Part shown: positions 7,613-20,980 of the stretch, piece by piece
Layout of the letters: each line of letters opens with the position of its first letter
Position numbering within the stretch: the stretch's first letter is position 1
Source of the DNA: Planctomycetota bacterium
GTDB lineage: Bacteria > Planctomycetota > Phycisphaerae > Phycisphaerales > UBA1924
DNA length: 64,000 nt
NCBI GenBank assembly: GCA_039819165.1
Contig: JBCBSM010000001.1
Coordinates: forward strand, 930,001 to 994,000
Direction of reading: 5' to 3'
The notes under the pieces: model-generated
What the model saw: the letters and a program-made list of their open reading frames with translations, nothing else
What the model was told of the DNA's origin: nothing
Databases searched by the model: none
Made by a program: the position numbers and the translations under genes

Positions 7613-8164
7613 ATGACCATGCCGACCGATGCCGCCCACGCCGACCAACGCTCGCCCGACGCGCCATCGGCCGAGGCCGCTCCAGGGGTGGGCCACGCCG
7701 ACGCGCCGGAGGCGACGGCCCCGGTGCCCACGTCCGAACCCATCGCGAGCGCGACGCGGGCCGCACTGGTCGAGGCCAAGCCGCTGCCACCCCGCCGCAG
7801 CGATCCGTCGCTCGCGCAGGCCGTCGAGCGGCTGGAGGGCGCCCTGCGGACCATCCTGGTGGCGGTGCCCGAGCTGGAATCGCGGATCGCCCGCATCGAG
7901 AAGGCCCGCCAATCGACGCGTGCCGACGCGCTGGCGCGCCGCATCGACGAGCTCGAGGATCGCCTATCCGAGTTCGTCGCGACGGCCCAGCAGCAGCGGG
8001 CGACTCCACGCCGCACGCCCCGCGCGAAGCCCGCGGCCGACGCCCTGCGTGCCCGCAGCCGCGGCCCGTCCGCAAAGACCGGCCAGCGCAAGCCGACCTC
8101 GAGGGGCTCCCGGAGCACGGGACGATCGACCGCGAAGGCCGAGGCCCGCCGCGGCCGCCGGTAG
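7613..8164 (+). CDS. hypothetical protein with coiled coil and basic histone H1-like tail
   Basis: A 183-residue protein in three parts. Residues 1-65 are Ala/Pro-rich and acidic, probably disordered. Residues 65-122 are an amphipathic helix likely to form a coiled coil (AVERLEGALRTIL, then ARRIDELEDRLSEFVATAQQQ). Residues 125-183 are Arg/Lys/Ser/Ala/Pro-rich with no acidic residues except one, resembling histone H1-like or other nucleic-acid-binding tails. DNA or RNA binding is an inference. It lies just upstream of apaG on the same strand. Confidence 0.65.
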   Translation: MTMPTDAAHADQRSPDAPSAEAAPGVGHADAPEATAPVPTSEPIASATRAALVEAKPLPPRRSDPSLAQAVERLEGALRTILVAVPELESRIARIEKARQSTRADALARRIDELEDRLSEFVATAQQQRATPRRTPRAKPAADALRARSRGPSAKTGQRKPTSRGSRSTGRSTAKAEARRGRR

Positions 8165-8210
8165 CGCCCGCGCGAGCCTGCTATCCTCTCCGCACCGAAG
8201 GAGGGGACCC

Positions 8211-8657
8211 GTGTCCAGCGGCGGCTCCAGCATCAGCCTGATCGATCCCGGTCCGCACGGCTCGGATACGCCCACCGCGGTGGAGTCCGGCGTGGTCCGC
8301 GTCCGCGTCAGGCCCGAGTATCGGCCCGAGCGATCCGACGCCGCGATTCCTCGGCATTACTTCGGCTACCAGATCTCGATCACCTACGACGCGCCCGTGG
8401 GCGCACCAGTGGTCACGCTGCTCAGCCGGCGGTGGACCGTGATCGATGCGCACGGCGGCGCGGAGCACGTCGAGGGCGAGGGCGTCGTCGGCCAGCAGCC
8501 CTCGCTGCTGCCCGGGGAGCAGTTCGAGTACAGCAGCCACTGCCCCATCCGCACCCGCTGGGGCACGATGGAGGGCGCGTACACCTTCGCCGCCGAGGAC
8601 GGCTCGACCTTCGAGGTCGCCATCGGCCGCTTCTACCTCGTGTCCGAGGACGCCTAG
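8211..8657 (+). CDS. apaG: ApaG (DUF525) domain protein
   Basis: A 148-residue protein starting at GTG, preceded by a near-perfect AAGGAGG. ApaG is a small fibronectin-III-like beta-sandwich protein; the E. coli gene is linked to cobalt resistance and Ap4A metabolism, but its biochemical role is unsettled. Recognisable blocks are YFGYQISITY, LLSRRWTVIDAHG, the EHVEGEGVVGQQPSLLPGE segment, then GTMEGAYTF and a C-terminal strand. The N-terminus is about 25 residues longer than in E. coli ApaG. A -10-like TATCCT lies at 8182-8187. It overlaps the opposing kynureninase stop by four bases. Confidence 0.9.
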   Translation: MSSGGSSISLIDPGPHGSDTPTAVESGVVRVRVRPEYRPERSDAAIPRHYFGYQISITYDAPVGAPVVTLLSRRWTVIDAHGGAEHVEGEGVVGQQPSLLPGEQFEYSSHCPIRTRWGTMEGAYTFAAEDGSTFEVAIGRFYLVSEDA

Positions 8658-9943
8658 CCCCGCGCCGGCACTCGGCCCAGCGCGGCGGCGATCGCCTCGC
8701 CGCACCGCACAACGTCGGCGAAGCTGTTGTAGAGCGGCACCGGCGCCAGCCGCACGACATCGGGCTCGCGGAAGTCGGCCACAACGCGGCGATCGCCGAG
8801 TTCCCGCTGGATTGCCCGCGCGTGCCCGCCCAAAGACACCGAAAGCTGGCAGCCCCGGCGTGCGGGATCCGCGGGCGTGAGCACGCGTGCGTCCGGCGCG
8901 AGCGCCGCGAGCGTCCGCTCCAGGAAGCCGGTGAGCAGCAGGCTCTTGGCCCGCAGCGCCGGCATGCCGACGCGATCGAAGATCTCCAGCGACGCCAGCA
9001 GCGGCGTCATCGAGAAGATCGGCGGGTTGCACTGCTGCCAGCCGTCGGCTCCGGCTCGCGGCACGAAGCCGGTCTCCATCCGGAAGCGGGTCTCGGGGTC
9101 GTTGCCCCACCAGCCCGCGAGCCGCGGGAGATCGGCGTCGCGGCCGTGTTGCTCGTGCACGAAGCACCCGGCGACCGCACCGGGGCCGGCGTTGAGGTAC
9201 TTGTAGCTGCACCAAACCGCGAAGTCGGCGTCCCAGTCGTGCAGCTCGAGCGGCACGTTGCCCGCCGCGTGCGCGAGATCCCACCCCACCCGCGCACCAG
9301 CGCGGTGCCCCGCCTCGGTGATCGCGGGCATGTCGAACCACTGGCCCGTGAGGTAGTTCACGCCCGAGAGCATCACGAGCGCGAGAGCCGGGCCGGCCCG
9401 TTCGATCTCGGCTAGCACGTCCTCGGTGCGGAGCGCCGCCTCGCCCGGACGCGGCGCGACGCGGATGGTGTGCTCCCGCGGATCGAGACCCCGGTGCGCG
9501 ATGTGCGATTCCACCGCGTAGTCGTCCGACGGGAAGAGGTGGTCCTCCACCATGATCTTGGTGCGACTGCCCGCGGGCTGGTAGAAGGTCGCGAGCATGA
9601 GGTGGATGTTGGTCGTCAGGCCGTTCATCATCACGACCTCGCCCGGCCGACCGCCGACGAGCCGCGCCCCGGACTCGCGGAACGCCTCGTGGTAGCCGTA
9701 CCAGGGCCGCCGCGAGCCCTGGTGCCCCTCGACGCCCATGCGGGCCCAGTCGTCCAGTTCCTCCTGCATCAGCGTGGGCACGGACCTGGGCATGAGTCCG
9801 AGCGAATTGCCGCAGAAGTAGGCGACCTCGGCGCCATCCTCGCCCGCGGGGATCGCGAAGTTCGCACGCTCCGCGCCGAGCGGATCCTCCGCGTCGAGCC
9901 GCCGCGCTTCGGCCGCCAGCAGTTGCAGATCCTGATTGCTCAC
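8654..9943 (-). CDS. kynU: kynureninase
   Basis: A 429-residue PLP-dependent fold-type I enzyme that splits kynurenine or 3-hydroxykynurenine to anthranilate or 3-hydroxyanthranilate plus alanine. Visible blocks include FCGNSLGLMPRSV near the N-terminus, the Asp region GWDLAHAAGNVPLELHDW and the PLP lysine in CSYKYLNAGPG, then RLAGWWGNDPETRF. The start is GTG at 9943, overlapping the stop of the upstream amidohydrolase as GTGA, so the two form an operon with probable translational coupling. Length and motifs are normal for the family. Confidence 0.95.
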   Translation of the reverse strand: MSNQDLQLLAAEARRLDAEDPLGAERANFAIPAGEDGAEVAYFCGNSLGLMPRSVPTLMQEELDDWARMGVEGHQGSRRPWYGYHEAFRESGARLVGGRPGEVVMMNGLTTNIHLMLATFYQPAGSRTKIMVEDHLFPSDDYAVESHIAHRGLDPREHTIRVAPRPGEAALRTEDVLAEIERAGPALALVMLSGVNYLTGQWFDMPAITEAGHRAGARVGWDLAHAAGNVPLELHDWDADFAVWCSYKYLNAGPGAVAGCFVHEQHGRDADLPRLAGWWGNDPETRFRMETGFVPRAGADGWQQCNPPIFSMTPLLASLEIFDRVGMPALRAKSLLLTGFLERTLAALAPDARVLTPADPARRGCQLSVSLGGHARAIQRELGDRRVVADFREPDVVRLAPVPLYNSFADVVRCGEAIAAALGRVPARG

Positions 9944-11073
9944 TTGCCGGGCTCCGCGGTCTCGGCGTGGAAGGTCGCGGATCGCTCGCCCGCGGCCCGG
10001 CGTTCCTCCTGCAGGGCCGGGAACCTGTCGGCACCCAGCCCGAGGAATTCGAGCGCGGTGCCGCTGAGCAGTTGCCGCTTGGTGGCGTCGGTCAGGTCGT
10101 ACATCGAGTCGATCATCGCCCCCGATCGAGCCTCGCCTAGCGGGAACGGATAGTCGCTGCCCAGCGCGACGCGGCGTTCGTCCATCATCGCGATCAGGTA
10201 TCGCAGTGCATTGCGGCTGTACACGGCCGAGTCCACCCAGAACCGCGCGGGCCGGCCGTAGTCGGCCAGGTAGCTCCACGGGTTGCGCTCGCAGTCGACC
10301 GCCACGATGTCCGGCCGGCTGTTGTACCCGTGCTCGATCCGCCCGATCGTGTACGGGAACGAGCCCCCGCCGTGGGCGAAGCACACCCGCAGCTTCGGAA
10401 GCCGATCGAACACGCCGCCGAAGATCATCGCGCATACCGCGCGGGCGGTCTCGGCGGGCATGCCAACGAGCCAAGGCAGCCAGTACTTGCCCATCTGCTC
10501 GCGGCCCATCATGTCCCAGGGGTGCACCAGGATGCAGGCGTCGAGGTCCTGGCAGGCCGCGAAGACGTCCTGCACCGCCGGCTCCCACAGGTTCCAGTCG
10601 GGGGCGCCGGGCCGCTCGATGTGGCTGCCGATCTGCACGCCCCGCATGCCCAGGTCCCGCACGCACCGCTCCAGCTCGCGGATGGCGATGGCAGGGTCCT
10701 GCATCGGCAGCGTGCCGAGCGCCACGAACCGATCGGGCCGAGTGCGGCACACCTCCGCCAGGTGGTCGTTGAGCAGCCGCGCAAACTCCAGCGTGTGCTC
10801 GGGCTGCGCCCAGTAGCCGAACATGACCGGCACCGTGGACAGCACCTGCACGTCCACGGCGTTGAGCTCCATGTCGCGGAGCCGCGCGTCCACGTGCAGG
10901 CAGTTGGGCTTGACGTCCCGGAAATGCCGCCCGTCGATCGACAGCCGCGCACCGCCCGCGAAGGGACCGTCGGCGATGGGCTCGCTGGTCACCCAGCCGC
11001 CGTAGCCCGTGCGGGCCGAGAAGTCGGGCAGCTCGGGCGGCAGCATGTGGGTGTGCAGGTCGAGCTTGAACAT
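9940..11073 (-). CDS. ACMSD-like amidohydrolase (aminocarboxymuconate-semialdehyde decarboxylase)
   Basis: A 377-residue metal-dependent decarboxylase of the amidohydrolase superfamily. The N-terminal HxH metal motif is in LDLHTHMLP (His7, His9); a later His is in CFAHGGGSFPYTIGR, and the catalytic Asp region is GSDYPFP. ACMSD converts aminocarboxymuconate semialdehyde to aminomuconate semialdehyde in the tryptophan/kynurenine route. GAGGGG before the ATG at 11073 supports the start. Coupling to kynureninase supports this assignment over other amidohydrolase-2 decarboxylases. Kynurenine monooxygenase and hydroxyanthranilate dioxygenase are not in the window. Confidence 0.88.
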   Translation of the reverse strand: MFKLDLHTHMLPPELPDFSARTGYGGWVTSEPIADGPFAGGARLSIDGRHFRDVKPNCLHVDARLRDMELNAVDVQVLSTVPVMFGYWAQPEHTLEFARLLNDHLAEVCRTRPDRFVALGTLPMQDPAIAIRELERCVRDLGMRGVQIGSHIERPGAPDWNLWEPAVQDVFAACQDLDACILVHPWDMMGREQMGKYWLPWLVGMPAETARAVCAMIFGGVFDRLPKLRVCFAHGGGSFPYTIGRIEHGYNSRPDIVAVDCERNPWSYLADYGRPARFWVDSAVYSRNALRYLIAMMDERRVALGSDYPFPLGEARSGAMIDSMYDLTDATKRQLLSGTALEFLGLGADRFPALQEERRAAGERSATFHAETAEPGK

Positions 11074-11099
11074 ACGCGCCCCCTCTCGGCAGTCGCGGC

Positions 11100-11105
11100 A
11101 CTGTA
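11100..11105 (-). promoter_or_regulatory. putative -10 element of the ACMSD-kynureninase operon
   Basis: TACAGT on the minus strand lies 26 bases before the ATG at 11073, leaving a short leader with a GAGGGG ribosome-binding site. It is the nearest TANNNT hexamer upstream of the operon. No good -35 is visible. Confidence 0.3.
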
Positions 11106-11231
11106 CGGCCCGGCGGGTCACGCGGGCGTCACAAGGCGTGGCGGCCGGCTGGCGAGCCCAGAGTTCCTGTCGTATGTTCGAAGCGAAACCCCATGCGGCA
11201 TCCGGGTGCCGATGCCGACAGGAGGCACGCC

Positions 11232-12182
11232 ATGTTGATCACGCCGCTCGTTGCCTTGATCCTGGCCGGCGCTCCCACGCTCCAGGACCACTCCGCTTCG
11301 CCGCTGGCCCGCGATCGCCAGGCCGTATCCGCCCCCGGCGAGTTCCCCCCGCCGGTTGAGCTGTACGGGCTGAACGTGCGCGTCGCGTCGCTGAATGCCT
11401 CGGTCAACGTCCACCGCCAGCAGGACGATCTAATCGCCACGCGGTCGATCGTCGTCAACGGCAGCATCCTCCGCCCCGAGCTCGGCCGGGCTCCCGACCC
11501 GGACGCGGACGCCCCGATGCCGATGGCCGCGATCCGGTCCTACGTCCAGCGGCTGGACGGCGACGGCGGCGAGATCCGCATCCACGACCCCAACAGCCGC
11601 CGGGACCACCGGCACCAACGCCGCTCGCTCAGCCAGATGCTCATGCCCAACCCCCAGATGCCCCGGGGACGCGGCTTCAGCAGCGGGTGGACGGCCCACA
11701 CCGTCGTGGACGCGCTGCCGTCGCGGATCGACCGGCTGGACGCGACGCTCGACCTCGTGCGGGCGGGGCGGATCACCATCGAGAGGCTGCCCATCGAGGT
11801 CACCGACGAGCACGTGCAGATCCAGCCCGGCGTGCGGTTCCTGCTGCGCACGATCGAGCAGCAGGACCGCTACACGCGGTTCTCGTTCGAGTACTTCATC
11901 GACCGCGATCCCGAGAACGCGGGCGAGACCGCCGACGGCCTCGTGGACCTGGCGCCACTGGTGCCCGCCATCCTGCTCCGCGACAAGGACGGCAACGTCG
12001 TCCACATGTGGACGCACCTGCAGGAGGTCGAGACCCGCGACGCCCACATCTGCTCGGTGGCCGACGCGTCGGTCTCCACCCAGGCGGCCGCCCGGGCCGC
12101 ATACCTGGAGGTCGTCGTGCTGGACAAGCTCTCACTAGAACGCGTGGTGATGACGATCCGGGACCTGCCGCTCGCGGGCTGA
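11232..12182 (+). CDS. hypothetical exported protein
   Basis: A 316-residue protein starting MLITPLVALILAG, with GGAGG six bases before the ATG and a probable signal peptide of about 18 residues. After a polar linker it has a mostly beta/charged body (SIVVNGSILRPEL, then a His/Arg-rich stretch near residue 120) and a C-terminal part with ERLPIEVTDEHVQIQPGVRF and FEYFIDRDPENAG. I recognise no family, and no catalytic motif stands out. A -10-like TATGTT at 11173-11178 is the likely promoter. It converges on carB with a seven-base gap. Confidence 0.65.
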   Translation: MLITPLVALILAGAPTLQDHSASPLARDRQAVSAPGEFPPPVELYGLNVRVASLNASVNVHRQQDDLIATRSIVVNGSILRPELGRAPDPDADAPMPMAAIRSYVQRLDGDGGEIRIHDPNSRRDHRHQRRSLSQMLMPNPQMPRGRGFSSGWTAHTVVDALPSRIDRLDATLDLVRAGRITIERLPIEVTDEHVQIQPGVRFLLRTIEQQDRYTRFSFEYFIDRDPENAGETADGLVDLAPLVPAILLRDKDGNVVHMWTHLQEVETRDAHICSVADASVSTQAAARAAYLEVVVLDKLSLERVVMTIRDLPLAG

Positions 12183-12189
12183 CGCCGGG

Positions 12190-15720
<3,531 letters not shown>

Positions 15721-16032
15721 CCGGGTGCGGCCTCCGGGGCGGCGCCCCGCCGACGGCGGGTCGGCCTGGCGCAAAAACTCGCAGAGCGTAGGCCCGATCG
15801 CGTCCCGAATACCGTCTGGACGCACCTGCGACGCCGCATCGCGGGAACACGCACCGTACATACGCTGTACGCGGATCCCTTGGGTGGCCGCCGGAATGCG
15901 TCGCCCCCGTCCCCAGCCGCGCGTGATCGCGAACTTGTGTCAAGTCGCCGACGGTAGAGGTCGGATCTAGGAGTGGCCCCGGCAACGAGAGCGGGGCCCG
16001 GATAACTCCGATCGACAGAGGAGAGCCCCGGC
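15721..16032. other. 312-base divergent intergenic region between carB and glmS
   Basis: This gap carries the start signals of both genes. Near glmS there is a seven-base-pair hairpin (15975-15981 with 15992-15998, GGCCCCG/CGGGGCC) and then an AGAGGAG ribosome-binding site. Near carB a GGGGC/GCCCC hairpin (15736-15740 with 15744-15748) abuts the GGAGG site. A small AT-richer patch at 15853-15870 has a TACGCT (plus) and a TACGGT (minus) that may be -10 elements, which would leave leaders of about 165 and 130 bases. I see no glmS ribozyme or other known riboswitch here. Confidence 0.4.
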
Positions 16033-17871
<1,839 letters not shown>

Positions 17872-17895
17872 GGGCCGCCCGAACCAGGCCTCGCG

Positions 17896-19275
17896 CTACC
17901 GTCCGTACCACCACCGCACGAACGAGCGCAGCCGCTCGGCCTGCCGCGGCGTCGGCGGATCCGCCGGCACCCGGAGCCGGCGGCTCGTGGTCGAGACGTG
18001 CACCGGCCGCGTCATCGCCAGCAGACCCTCGCGTCCCTGCGACGCGCCCCACCCGCTGCGGCCCAGCGCCGGGATGGGTGATCCGGGGTGCGCTGACGGG
18101 ATCACCGCATCGTTGATGGTCACGGCTCCCGTGCTCAGCCGGTGCAGGTCGTCGGTGCGGCCGGCGTCCCGCGTGAACAGGCACGTGGCCAGGTGCTGGC
18201 CGAAGGAGCGGCTAAGCTCGAATGCCTCGGCCCGCGAGCCCACCCGCAGCAGCGCCAGCACCGGACCGAAGTGCTCGCCCCGCGCAAGCTCGTCCGTTGG
18301 TTCGCAGGCGACGACATCGGGCCGGAGGAGCCGCCCCTCGCCCGCCGCGCCCGCCAGCCGCCTCGCGTCGGTCGCTTCGCCCTCGTCGCACATCTGCACG
18401 GGTTGCATCGCCGCGAACTGCGAACGGAGCGCCGCCTCGAAGCGATCCGCGATGGACTCCGCCACGAGCACCCGCCTCGGCGCCATGCAGGTCTGACCCG
18501 CGTTGAGCCGCACGGCCGCCGCGATCGATCGGGCCGCAAGATCCGCGTCGGCGTCCTCCAGCACGATCGCCGAATCGCAGCCCGTCAGCTCCAGCGTGCT
18601 GGGCACGAGCCTGGCGGCGAGTCGCTCGGCGATGCGGCGGCCCACCGCCGTCGAGCCCGTGAACACGAGGTGGTCGATCGGCTCGTCCTCCACGAGCGCG
18701 ACGCCGGCCTCCCGCGTCGCCGGCAGCGACCGCAGCGCGCCCTCGGGCACGCCGGCGTCCACCGCGAGATCGAGCAGCAACGCCTGCGTCCGCGGACAGC
18801 GCTCGCTGGGCTTGACCACGACGCGGTTGCCCCCGACCAGCGCCTGCACCAGCTGGATGCCCAGCAGCTGAACGGGGTAGTTCCAGGTCGCGATGATGCC
18901 GACCAAGCCCAGCGGCTCGCGCCGCATCCAGTGCCGCTGGCCGAGCTGCCAGATCGCGCCGCCCCGCCGCCGCCGGGGCCGCAGCAGCCCGCGGGCGTGT
19001 CGCTCGTGCCAGCGGCAGCTAGCCAGCAGCGGCATCAGGTCGCTCACCAGCGTCTCGAAGGAATCCTTGCCGATCTCGTCGGCCGCGAGCTCCGCGAATT
19101 CGCCCTCGGACCTCGCGATCGCGCGTCGGAAGCGGCCCACCCACGCCAGCCGCTCGCGGAGCGTCCACGCGTCCGCCGCGCTGGTGGCCTCGCCGCGCGG
19201 CGTCGCCCCGGGGAGCACGCCGCCGCTTGCTGGATGTCCCCTCGTCGGAGCCGCTGCCTCGCCCGCCTGCGCCAT
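17896..19275 (-). CDS. aldehyde dehydrogenase family protein, possibly carotenoid aldehyde dehydrogenase
   Basis: A 459-residue NAD(P)-dependent aldehyde dehydrogenase. The catalytic Cys is in GQTCMAP, the general-base Glu in LELTG, and the cofactor region in IATWNYPVQL and FTGSTAVGRR. Compared with most family members the second Gly of LELGG is Thr. It is divergent from a CrtI-like desaturase 47 bases away, an arrangement that suggests oxidation of a carotenoid aldehyde to the acid, as AldH does in C30 carotenoid pathways. That role is an inference. It has no ribosome-binding site, and TATACT lies seven bases before its ATG, suggesting a leaderless mRNA. Confidence 0.88.
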   Translation of the reverse strand: MAQAGEAAAPTRGHPASGGVLPGATPRGEATSAADAWTLRERLAWVGRFRRAIARSEGEFAELAADEIGKDSFETLVSDLMPLLASCRWHERHARGLLRPRRRRGGAIWQLGQRHWMRREPLGLVGIIATWNYPVQLLGIQLVQALVGGNRVVVKPSERCPRTQALLLDLAVDAGVPEGALRSLPATREAGVALVEDEPIDHLVFTGSTAVGRRIAERLAARLVPSTLELTGCDSAIVLEDADADLAARSIAAAVRLNAGQTCMAPRRVLVAESIADRFEAALRSQFAAMQPVQMCDEGEATDARRLAGAAGEGRLLRPDVVACEPTDELARGEHFGPVLALLRVGSRAEAFELSRSFGQHLATCLFTRDAGRTDDLHRLSTGAVTINDAVIPSAHPGSPIPALGRSGWGASQGREGLLAMTRPVHVSTTSRRLRVPADPPTPRQAERLRSFVRWWYGR

Positions 19276-19282
19276 CGACGCA

Positions 19283-19290
19283 AGTATAGT
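19283..19290. promoter_or_regulatory. palindromic bidirectional -10 element
   Basis: The eight bases AGTATAGT contain TATAGT on the plus strand (19285-19290, 32 bases before the desaturase ATG) and TATACT on the minus strand (19288-19283, seven bases before the dehydrogenase ATG). One core could thus drive both divergent genes. No good -35 hexamer is seen at the usual spacing on either strand. Confidence 0.5.
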
Positions 19291-19322
19291 GATTGCTTTG
19301 GACGCACACCCGCGGAGACCTC

Positions 19323-20945
19323 ATGCCCACGAGCACGACCCCGGACGCCCACGCTCCCGTCGCCATCGTCGGCGCCGGCCCCGGCGGCCTCGCCGCGGGC
19401 GTGCTGCTTGCCGCCAGCGGCGTGCCGGTCCGCATCTACGAATCGCAGCCCTACGTTGGCGGCCGCACCAGCCGCATCAGCATGCAGGGCGAGAGCGGCG
19501 AATTCCGCTTCGATTGCGGCCCCACCTTCTTCCTGATGCCGTACGTGCTCGACGAGATCTTCCGCGCCGCCGGCCGGAGGCTCGCCGACGCGGTCGACCT
19601 CACGCGCCTGGATCCCATGTACCGCCTGCTGCTGGGCCGCCCGGGCGAGGAGCCCATCCGCCTCGATGCCACGCAGGACGTCGACGAGATGGCGCGACGG
19701 ATCGGCGCCATCGATGACGAGGATGGGCGGGCCTTCCGGCGGTTCATCGCCGACAACCGGGCCAAGCTCGTTGCGGCCGAGCCCATCCTGCGCCGCCCGA
19801 TCCGCGGCCCGCTCGACCTGCTCAAGCCCGATGCCGTCCGGGCGCTGCCGCACATCAATCCGCACAAGAGCGTGCACCAGCTGCTCTCGAAGTACTTCCG
19901 CCATCCACAGGTCCAACTCGCCGTCAGCTTCCAGAGCAAGTACCTGGGCATGAGCCCCTACGACTGTCCGAGCCTGTTCACCATCCTGCCGTTCATCGAG
20001 TACGAGTACGGCATCTGGCACGTCGACGGCGGGCTCAACCGCCTCTGCCACGCGATGGCCGGGATCATCGAGGACCTCGGCGGCGAGGTCCGCATGGATG
20101 CGCCGGTCGAGCGACTGAGCTTCGAGGGCAACCGCGCCACGGGCGTCGTGGTCCGTGGCGAGCACCAGGCCCATCCGCACGTCGTGCTCAACGCCGACGC
20201 ACCCTGGGCGCTCAAGTCGCTGCTGCCCGCCGATCGCCTCGCCCGCGTCGGCGGCTACGACTCGCACGAGCGCATCGATGCCAAGCGGCATTCGTGCAGC
20301 ACCTTCATGATGTACCTCGGCCTCAGCGGCGAGGTCGACCTGCCGCACCACACCATCTACGTCTCCGCTCGATATCAGGAGAATCTCGACGAGATCTCCA
20401 GGCTCGGCACGCTGAGCGAGGACCCCTCGGCCTACTGCTGCAACCCGGTGGTGACCGACGCGTCGATGGCCCCGCCCGGCTGCACCGCGCTCTACGTGCT
20501 GGTGCCCACGCCCAACCTCCGCAGCGGCGTGGACTTCGACGCCGAGCGCAACCGGCTCCGCGCCGACGCGATGGCGCAGCTCGAGCGGGTCTTCGGCATC
20601 GAGGACGCCGAGGCCCGCATCCAGTGCGAGCGGATCATCAGTCCCACCGACTGGTCCCGGATGAACATCAACCTCGGGGCGACCTTCAACCTAGCCCACA
20701 ACCTGGGGCAGATGCTCCACCTCCGCCCGCGGCACCGCCTCCAGGGACTCGACGGCGTCTGGATGGTCGGCGGAGGGACCCACCCCGGCAGCGGCCTGCC
20801 CGTGATCTTCCTGTCCAGCCAGATCACCGCGAGCCTGCTGTGCCAGGACCTGGGCGTCCGCTACGCCGGCGCCGAGCACACGACGCCGGGCCTGCCCAGC
20901 ACACAAGCCGCCGACGAGACGACCCTCGCCAGCGTGATGTCCTGA
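19323..20945 (+). CDS. phytoene desaturase (CrtI/CrtN/CrtP) family protein
   Basis: A 540-residue FAD-dependent carotenoid desaturase or oxygenase. The dinucleotide-binding motif is VAIVGAGPGGLAAGVLLAASG at about residues 13-33, followed by YVGGRTS and FDCGPTFF; the C-terminal FAD-binding block is GVWMVGGGTHPGSGLPVIFLSS. The ATG at 19323 has a GGAG site; an upstream TTG in frame does not. The family includes C40 CrtI and C30 CrtN/CrtP, which cannot be told apart here with certainty. The divergent aldehyde dehydrogenase favours the C30 diapocarotenoid pathway reported in planctomycetes. It probably acts at the membrane. Confidence 0.88.
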   Translation: MPTSTTPDAHAPVAIVGAGPGGLAAGVLLAASGVPVRIYESQPYVGGRTSRISMQGESGEFRFDCGPTFFLMPYVLDEIFRAAGRRLADAVDLTRLDPMYRLLLGRPGEEPIRLDATQDVDEMARRIGAIDDEDGRAFRRFIADNRAKLVAAEPILRRPIRGPLDLLKPDAVRALPHINPHKSVHQLLSKYFRHPQVQLAVSFQSKYLGMSPYDCPSLFTILPFIEYEYGIWHVDGGLNRLCHAMAGIIEDLGGEVRMDAPVERLSFEGNRATGVVVRGEHQAHPHVVLNADAPWALKSLLPADRLARVGGYDSHERIDAKRHSCSTFMMYLGLSGEVDLPHHTIYVSARYQENLDEISRLGTLSEDPSAYCCNPVVTDASMAPPGCTALYVLVPTPNLRSGVDFDAERNRLRADAMAQLERVFGIEDAEARIQCERIISPTDWSRMNINLGATFNLAHNLGQMLHLRPRHRLQGLDGVWMVGGGTHPGSGLPVIFLSSQITASLLCQDLGVRYAGAEHTTPGLPSTQAADETTLASVMS

Positions 20946-20980
20946 CCGGGCCGCGTGCGCAAGCGCCAACGCATGCTCGC

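Noticed and set aside
15721-16032. glmS riboswitch/ribozyme in the glmS leader
   Set aside because: No glmS ribozyme core sequence is visible; only simple GC hairpins are present.
19293-19322. TTG start extending the CrtI-like protein by ten residues
   Set aside because: The ATG at 19323 has a GGAG site and starts closer to the FAD motif; the extension overlaps the promoter region.
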